Part shown: one piece after another, positions 60,437-64,000 of the stretch
Position numbering within the stretch: the first letter of the stretch is position 1
Layout of the letters: the number at the start of each line of letters is the position of its first letter
From: Emticicia soli
GTDB taxonomy: Bacteria; Bacteroidota; Bacteroidia; Cytophagales; Spirosomataceae
Direction: 5' to 3'
Assembly: GCF_037860775.1 (NCBI RefSeq)
Contig: NZ_JBBEWC010000003.1
Location: 124,001 to 188,000 of the forward strand
Length of the DNA: 64,000 bases
Position numbers and translations under genes: made by a program
The notes under the pieces: generated by a model
What the model was told of the DNA's origin: nothing
What the model saw: only the letters and a program-made list of their open reading frames with translations
The model's database searches: none

Positions 60437-62476
60437 TTATTTATTGTTTTCAGTTTGAGGATTCAATTTGCGTAAAAAGAAAGCACTTTCTTCTACCGGA
60501 GTATCTTTGTGTTCATCGCCTTTACCTAAGGCAATATCTCCTTCTTGGTAAGGTAGAACTCCTTTAGAATAGAACAAGTATTGTGCTTCGGCCGGAATAG
60601 GTTTTACTCTACTACGGAACGGGTGAATCGGAATAAGTTTGCGTTTAAATTCTTTTCCCCAAAGCGGATACTCAAAATCTTCATGCTCTTGTTGAGTTCC
60701 TAGGGCTACAATGGCGTCTTTAGGTACTATTTCGTCGAAAGTCTTATAGGCTTCATAAATATCAGGGCGGGAAACCGTAAGTTGCTCCATTCGTGACATA
60801 TTGAAGATATTTCTTTCGCTGAATACAGGATGGTTGCGTGTAAACAAAATAGTGCATACTGCCGAAACACCTATTAATACGCAGCAGATTAGCTGCCAGT
60901 ATTGCCAAATTTTCTTTTTTTCGGATAATACATAAAAAGACGCCAGCAGAGGCATACACCAAACTGCCATATTCAGAAAATACCTAGCCTTGATAGGGTC
61001 GTAGGGGGCTGAGTAGCTCAACGACAAGAAATGTAAAACGGCCGCCGCTACAAGCACCAACATACTTTTATTAGTAACGCTGCTTGTACGGTAATTACGG
61101 GCAAAATGATAGCAAAGTAATAAAATGACCGGAAGCACCATACCAAAACTAATGATACCCCAGTAAGGCCGCTCTGCATAAAAACGAATCGGGTGGTCGA
61201 AAGAGAAGTAAGAAACTACTGTATATCTATCGCCTTCCAGATTTAAAGTTCTGAAAATCTTGTTGGGAATATAACGGAAGGCATTATTGATTTTTCTGCC
61301 CACTTCTGTGCTTCGGATACCGTCGAGATTTAAGAAATCAGAAGAGAAACGGCCGATATTCAGAGCCGTATTCTTGATTTTGTCTTTAGTTGTATAATCT
61401 TCAACGCCATGCCATTTCATTACTATTGGTGGCGCTGAGAGGTTTCCTAACCTGAATTTACCTACTTCTTGTATATTACCAATGTAGCCCGTAGGCAATA
61501 CATATACAGCAACGCTAATCATGAAGCTGATTAAGAAGATATTGATATTGCGGTAAAATTCTTTTTTGAGTAGAACTGTGTATATAGCAACGGCAAAAGC
61601 AGCCGGAGCAATCAACATAAATGTAATCTTGTGGCCAATCCAGACGCCTGCTATGAGGCTTATCAGAATAAGATTCAGCGGTATTGGCCTTTGCTTGAAT
61701 GAAAACAGGAAATAGGTCAGAATACCCAGATAAGCGCTTAACACAATATCTGTTTCGGTAGTAGTTGCCTGTACTAAAGCCGTTGGAAGCAAAAGGGTAA
61801 CAAGCCCAACAAATATTGAAGCCGTAAAATTTTTAGAAATCTTATAAGCTATGGCGTAGCTCGATAAAGCAAATATCCAATATGAAAGATAGTGAATAAA
61901 CTTAAAGCCATTTTCGCCAAATAGATGATAAAAGAACATCTGTAGCGTAGGCAATGAGTTCGGATAAAAATCAATCGTCCAGGTAGTGCCTTGCATACGG
62001 TTCATGTTACCATTTTGCAGATAATAAGCACATTTTACTAGGTGTCCTGTCATACTGTCCCACTCGTTAGGGAAAGTAATAAACGATATGATAAGGTTTA
62101 TTGCGGCAGTAATAACTACTGCTATGAGCAATACGGCAAATGATAATTTATTAATAATTGATGCTTGCCTCCAGCTATTAATAAGCTCGGTTTTTAGCTT
62201 ACCGGCATCAGCCAATAGACTGAAATGGTAATTATTAGCGATTTGTCGGAAAAGAATATAGAATAAAATCGCTATCAGATTGATAGAGATACCCCAGGCA
62301 ATAGGTTGACCAATCAGGTTGAATTTAGATAACAGAAAACCCGTTGGAATAATACACGAAACTAAACCAAGAAACAGTTTGAGGCCGTAATCGCTCAAGC
62401 TTTCAGAAATGTAGGCTGCATTCCGATGGATTTGCCAGATGAAGAAAATAAAAAGTAGCAGAAATATCCAATACAT
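60437..62476 (-). CDS. Multi-pass membrane protein, GT-C glycosyltransferase-like
   Basis: 679 residues with about 12 hydrophobic segments and a large C-terminal soluble domain (from about 555). The first outside loop after an early helix has NEWDSMTGHL, the acidic position expected in GT-C enzymes of the ArnT/PMT type, followed by the helix-loop pattern TLQMFFYHLFGENGFKFIHYL. Such proteins use polyprenyl-phosphate sugars to glycosylate lipids or proteins on the outside. The family fit is by topology, so confidence is moderate. It heads the operon with WbqC and the acyltransferase. Confidence 0.7.
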   Translation of the reverse strand: MYWIFLLLFIFFIWQIHRNAAYISESLSDYGLKLFLGLVSCIIPTGFLLSKFNLIGQPIAWGISINLIAILFYILFRQIANNYHFSLLADAGKLKTELINSWRQASIINKLSFAVLLIAVVITAAINLIISFITFPNEWDSMTGHLVKCAYYLQNGNMNRMQGTTWTIDFYPNSLPTLQMFFYHLFGENGFKFIHYLSYWIFALSSYAIAYKISKNFTASIFVGLVTLLLPTALVQATTTETDIVLSAYLGILTYFLFSFKQRPIPLNLILISLIAGVWIGHKITFMLIAPAAFAVAIYTVLLKKEFYRNINIFLISFMISVAVYVLPTGYIGNIQEVGKFRLGNLSAPPIVMKWHGVEDYTTKDKIKNTALNIGRFSSDFLNLDGIRSTEVGRKINNAFRYIPNKIFRTLNLEGDRYTVVSYFSFDHPIRFYAERPYWGIISFGMVLPVILLLCYHFARNYRTSSVTNKSMLVLVAAAVLHFLSLSYSAPYDPIKARYFLNMAVWCMPLLASFYVLSEKKKIWQYWQLICCVLIGVSAVCTILFTRNHPVFSERNIFNMSRMEQLTVSRPDIYEAYKTFDEIVPKDAIVALGTQQEHEDFEYPLWGKEFKRKLIPIHPFRSRVKPIPAEAQYLFYSKGVLPYQEGDIALGKGDEHKDTPVEESAFFLRKLNPQTENNK

Positions 62477-62502
62477 TCAAATAATAAGGGCTTCTTGAAC
62501 TA

Positions 62503-62510
62503 CAAAGGTA
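62503..62510 (-). promoter_or_regulatory. Candidate -7 element of the GT-C/WbqC/acyltransferase operon
   Basis: TACCTTTG on the minus strand, 27 bases before the start codon at 62476. The ilvA terminator stem lies right upstream. Confidence 0.45.
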
Positions 62511-62511
62511 A

Positions 62512-62530
62512 GACGGAATAGTGTTCCGTC
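62512..62530 (-). terminator. Small hairpin after ilvA
   Basis: GACGGAA (62512-62518) pairs with TTCCGTC (62524-62530) around five bases. It lies 7 bases past the ilvA stop codon at 62537 and abuts the next promoter. Confidence 0.5.
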
Positions 62531-62536
62531 CTACAC

Positions 62537-63802
62537 TCATATCAAAAACTCAAATAAATCAGGTTTATTATTGATGTATTCAAACTGTATATTATGTTCT
62601 TCCATGCGTTGAATCAAAGGCTTATAATCTGATTTATGCTTTAATTCAATACCTACCAGAGCAGGTCCACGTTCACGAGAGGTTTTTTTGTTATATTCAA
62701 AAAATACAATATCATCAGTTGGCCCTAATACATCATTCAGAAACTCTTTAAATGCACCCGCACGCTGCGGAAAACGGATAATGAAGTAGTGTTTGAGTTC
62801 TTCATATAATAAAGAGCGTTCTTTTATTTCTTCAGTACGGGTAATGTCATTATTGCCACCACCTATAATACAAACTACGTTTTTGCCCTTTATTTCGTCT
62901 TTCAGAAAATCTAAAGCTGCAACCGATAACGCCCCTGCAGGCTCGGCAACAATGGCTTCTTCATTATAAAGCTGAAGAATAGTAGAGCACACTTTACCTT
63001 CGGGTATCAGAATGATTTCGTGATTGAGGTTTTGCTTACACACTTCAAAAGTTATGTCTCCTGCACGTTTTACAGCGGCGCCATCAACAAATTTATTGAT
63101 TTCCTCAAGGGTTACGACTTTGTCAGCTTCCAGAGATTTTTTCATGGTTGGTGAACCAAGCGGCTCAACCGCAACCAGTTTAGTGCGTGGCGAAAGTTGT
63201 TTAAAAACCGTAGATACACCAGAAGCCAAACCACCACCACCGATAGCAAAAATGAGATAATCTATTTTAAAATTAGAGTCTTTAAATATTTCGAGCCCCA
63301 CAGTGCCTTGTCCTTCTATTACCTGTAAATCATCAAACGGGTGTATAAAAGTAGCCTTTTGTTCTTCGCAGAAGGTTTTGGCAGCAAAGTAGGCATCGTC
63401 ATAAGTGTCGCCCACTAATTCAATTTTTACGAACTCTTTACCAAACATACCCACTTGCTTTATTTTCTGAGCAGGGGTGGTAGTAGGCATAAAAATAGTG
63501 CCTGTTACCCCCAGTTTTTTGCAGGCATAAGCAAGCCCTTGAGCATGGTTACCTGCACTGGCGCAAACTACTCCTTTAGAAAGTTGTTCTTTGGTAAGAC
63601 TCGCCATTTTGTTATAAGCACCTCTGATTTTATAAGAGCGCACTACCTGCAAATCTTCACGTTTGAGGTAAATATCGGCTCCGTAACGCTCTGAAAGGTT
63701 AAGATTATGCATTAATGGCGTATGCGTAGCTACATCTTCAAGCCTTTCGGCAGCTACATACATATTGTCTATATCCGGAAAAGTGAATTGTTTTTCTGGC
63801 AC
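62537..63802 (-). CDS. ilvA: Threonine ammonia-lyase (threonine deaminase), biosynthetic type
   Basis: 421 residues. PLP lysine K58 is in RSYKIRGAYNKM, the cofactor glycine loop is AIGGGGLASG, and SAGNHAQG is the substrate block. The last 90 residues form one ACT-like regulatory domain (HYFIIRFPQRAGAFKEFLND), so isoleucine feedback is expected. It deaminates threonine to 2-oxobutanoate for isoleucine synthesis. No other ilv genes are in the window. A TACATTTG -7 box (63909 to 63902) lies about 100 bases upstream. Confidence 0.94.
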   Translation of the reverse strand: MPEKQFTFPDIDNMYVAAERLEDVATHTPLMHNLNLSERYGADIYLKREDLQVVRSYKIRGAYNKMASLTKEQLSKGVVCASAGNHAQGLAYACKKLGVTGTIFMPTTTPAQKIKQVGMFGKEFVKIELVGDTYDDAYFAAKTFCEEQKATFIHPFDDLQVIEGQGTVGLEIFKDSNFKIDYLIFAIGGGGLASGVSTVFKQLSPRTKLVAVEPLGSPTMKKSLEADKVVTLEEINKFVDGAAVKRAGDITFEVCKQNLNHEIILIPEGKVCSTILQLYNEEAIVAEPAGALSVAALDFLKDEIKGKNVVCIIGGGNNDITRTEEIKERSLLYEELKHYFIIRFPQRAGAFKEFLNDVLGPTDDIVFFEYNKKTSRERGPALVGIELKHKSDYKPLIQRMEEHNIQFEYINNKPDLFEFLI

Positions 63803-63901
63803 GGTTTTGTTGATGCTGGTTATAGGTTAAATGTGGTTTTAACCCGAAGTGTGATTTTACTAAGCTATCTGGTAAGGAAAATAACCCGATAGAATTTTTA
63901 T

Positions 63902-63909
63902 CAAATGTA
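63902..63909 (-). promoter_or_regulatory. Candidate -7 element of ilvA
   Basis: TACATTTG on the minus strand, 100 bases before the ilvA start codon. The -33 element is weak. Confidence 0.3.
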
Positions 63910-63922
63910 ATAAAAAATAAAA

Positions 63923-63947
63923 TGAGTAGGTAAAAAATACCTACTCA
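63923..63947. terminator. Hairpin near the right edge
   Basis: TGAGTAGGTA (63923-63932) and TACCTACTCA (63938-63947) pair perfectly around five A. Probably ends a gene beyond the window. Confidence 0.55.
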
Positions 63948-64000
63948 ATCAAATGTTGAAGTTGTTTAGAATTTTAATTTCAGTTTAAAAATAGTGGTAT

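Noticed and set aside
1..64000. CRISPR arrays, tRNA or rRNA genes, and insertion sequences with transposases
   Set aside because: I found no spaced repeat array, no tRNA cloverleaf, no rRNA-like stretch and no transposase gene. A covariance-model scan would be needed for certainty about small RNAs.

Overview
The window looks like a chromosomal segment of a Bacteroidota bacterium, most likely order Cytophagales (a Spirosomaceae-like genome; this placement is inference). Supporting signs are a SusC/SusD pair, an outer-membrane receptor of the type with an N-terminal carboxypeptidase-D-like domain, a LytTR protein, a DUF5690 MFS transporter, DUF1080, YpdA, WbqC, a eukaryote-like ribonucleotide reductase R2, moderate-to-low GC, poor Shine-Dalgarno sites, and several promoters matching the Bacteroidota consensus (TTTG, about 20 bases, TAnnTTTG). 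I see no rRNA, tRNA or CRISPR array. The ends of the window do not visibly cut a gene.

Layout. 1-16.9 kb is mixed housekeeping and unknown genes: YgiQ-type radical SAM protein, MBL-fold hydrolase, DUF1801 protein, a beta-barrel receptor, class V aminotransferase, M16 and M48 peptidases, GT4 glycosyltransferase, nrdB, a serine hydrolase and CvpA. 17.1-35.2 kb is a glycan utilisation locus. SusD and SusC run on the minus strand. Divergently, on the plus strand, lie a ROK regulator, GH125 alpha-mannosidase, GH29 fucosidase, glycosylasparaginase, a second GH29, a large alpha-galactosidase-like (clan GH-D-like) hydrolase and a GH18. A NagX-type acyltransferase and a GH20 hexosaminidase close the locus on the minus strand. 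The enzyme set fits uptake and dismantling of core-fucosylated N-glycans or glyco-asparagines. 35.4-37.9 kb is an ECF sigma factor, a probable anti-sigma membrane protein and an outer-membrane protein. 38-47.9 kb holds pdhB, a lipoprotein, a LytTR regulator, a CsgG-like secreted protein, a small membrane protein with an ABC ATPase, a tetrapyrrole-type methylase and an MFS transporter. 48-54.8 kb holds a DUF1080 protein, rseP, ypdA and an isolated ftsL-ftsI pair. 55-63.8 kb is a minus-strand set resembling a surface-glycan or metabolite cluster (PhyH dioxygenase, beta-propeller glycosidase-like protein, methyltransferase, acyltransferase, WbqC, GT-C-like membrane protein), with a higBA toxin-antitoxin pair inside it and ilvA at the end.

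The most unusual object is a 481-bp unit at 56799-57279. It has imperfect 29-bp terminal inverted repeats and encodes a DUF559/Vsr-like endonuclease domain. It sits exactly between a methyltransferase gene and a beta-propeller gene. Its left repeat is translated, so the endonuclease is fused in frame to the propeller protein. Its right repeat supplies the stop codon of the methyltransferase. A solitary hairpin at 32821-32858 shares the outer sequence of these repeats, which suggests a dispersed repeat family tied to the endonuclease.
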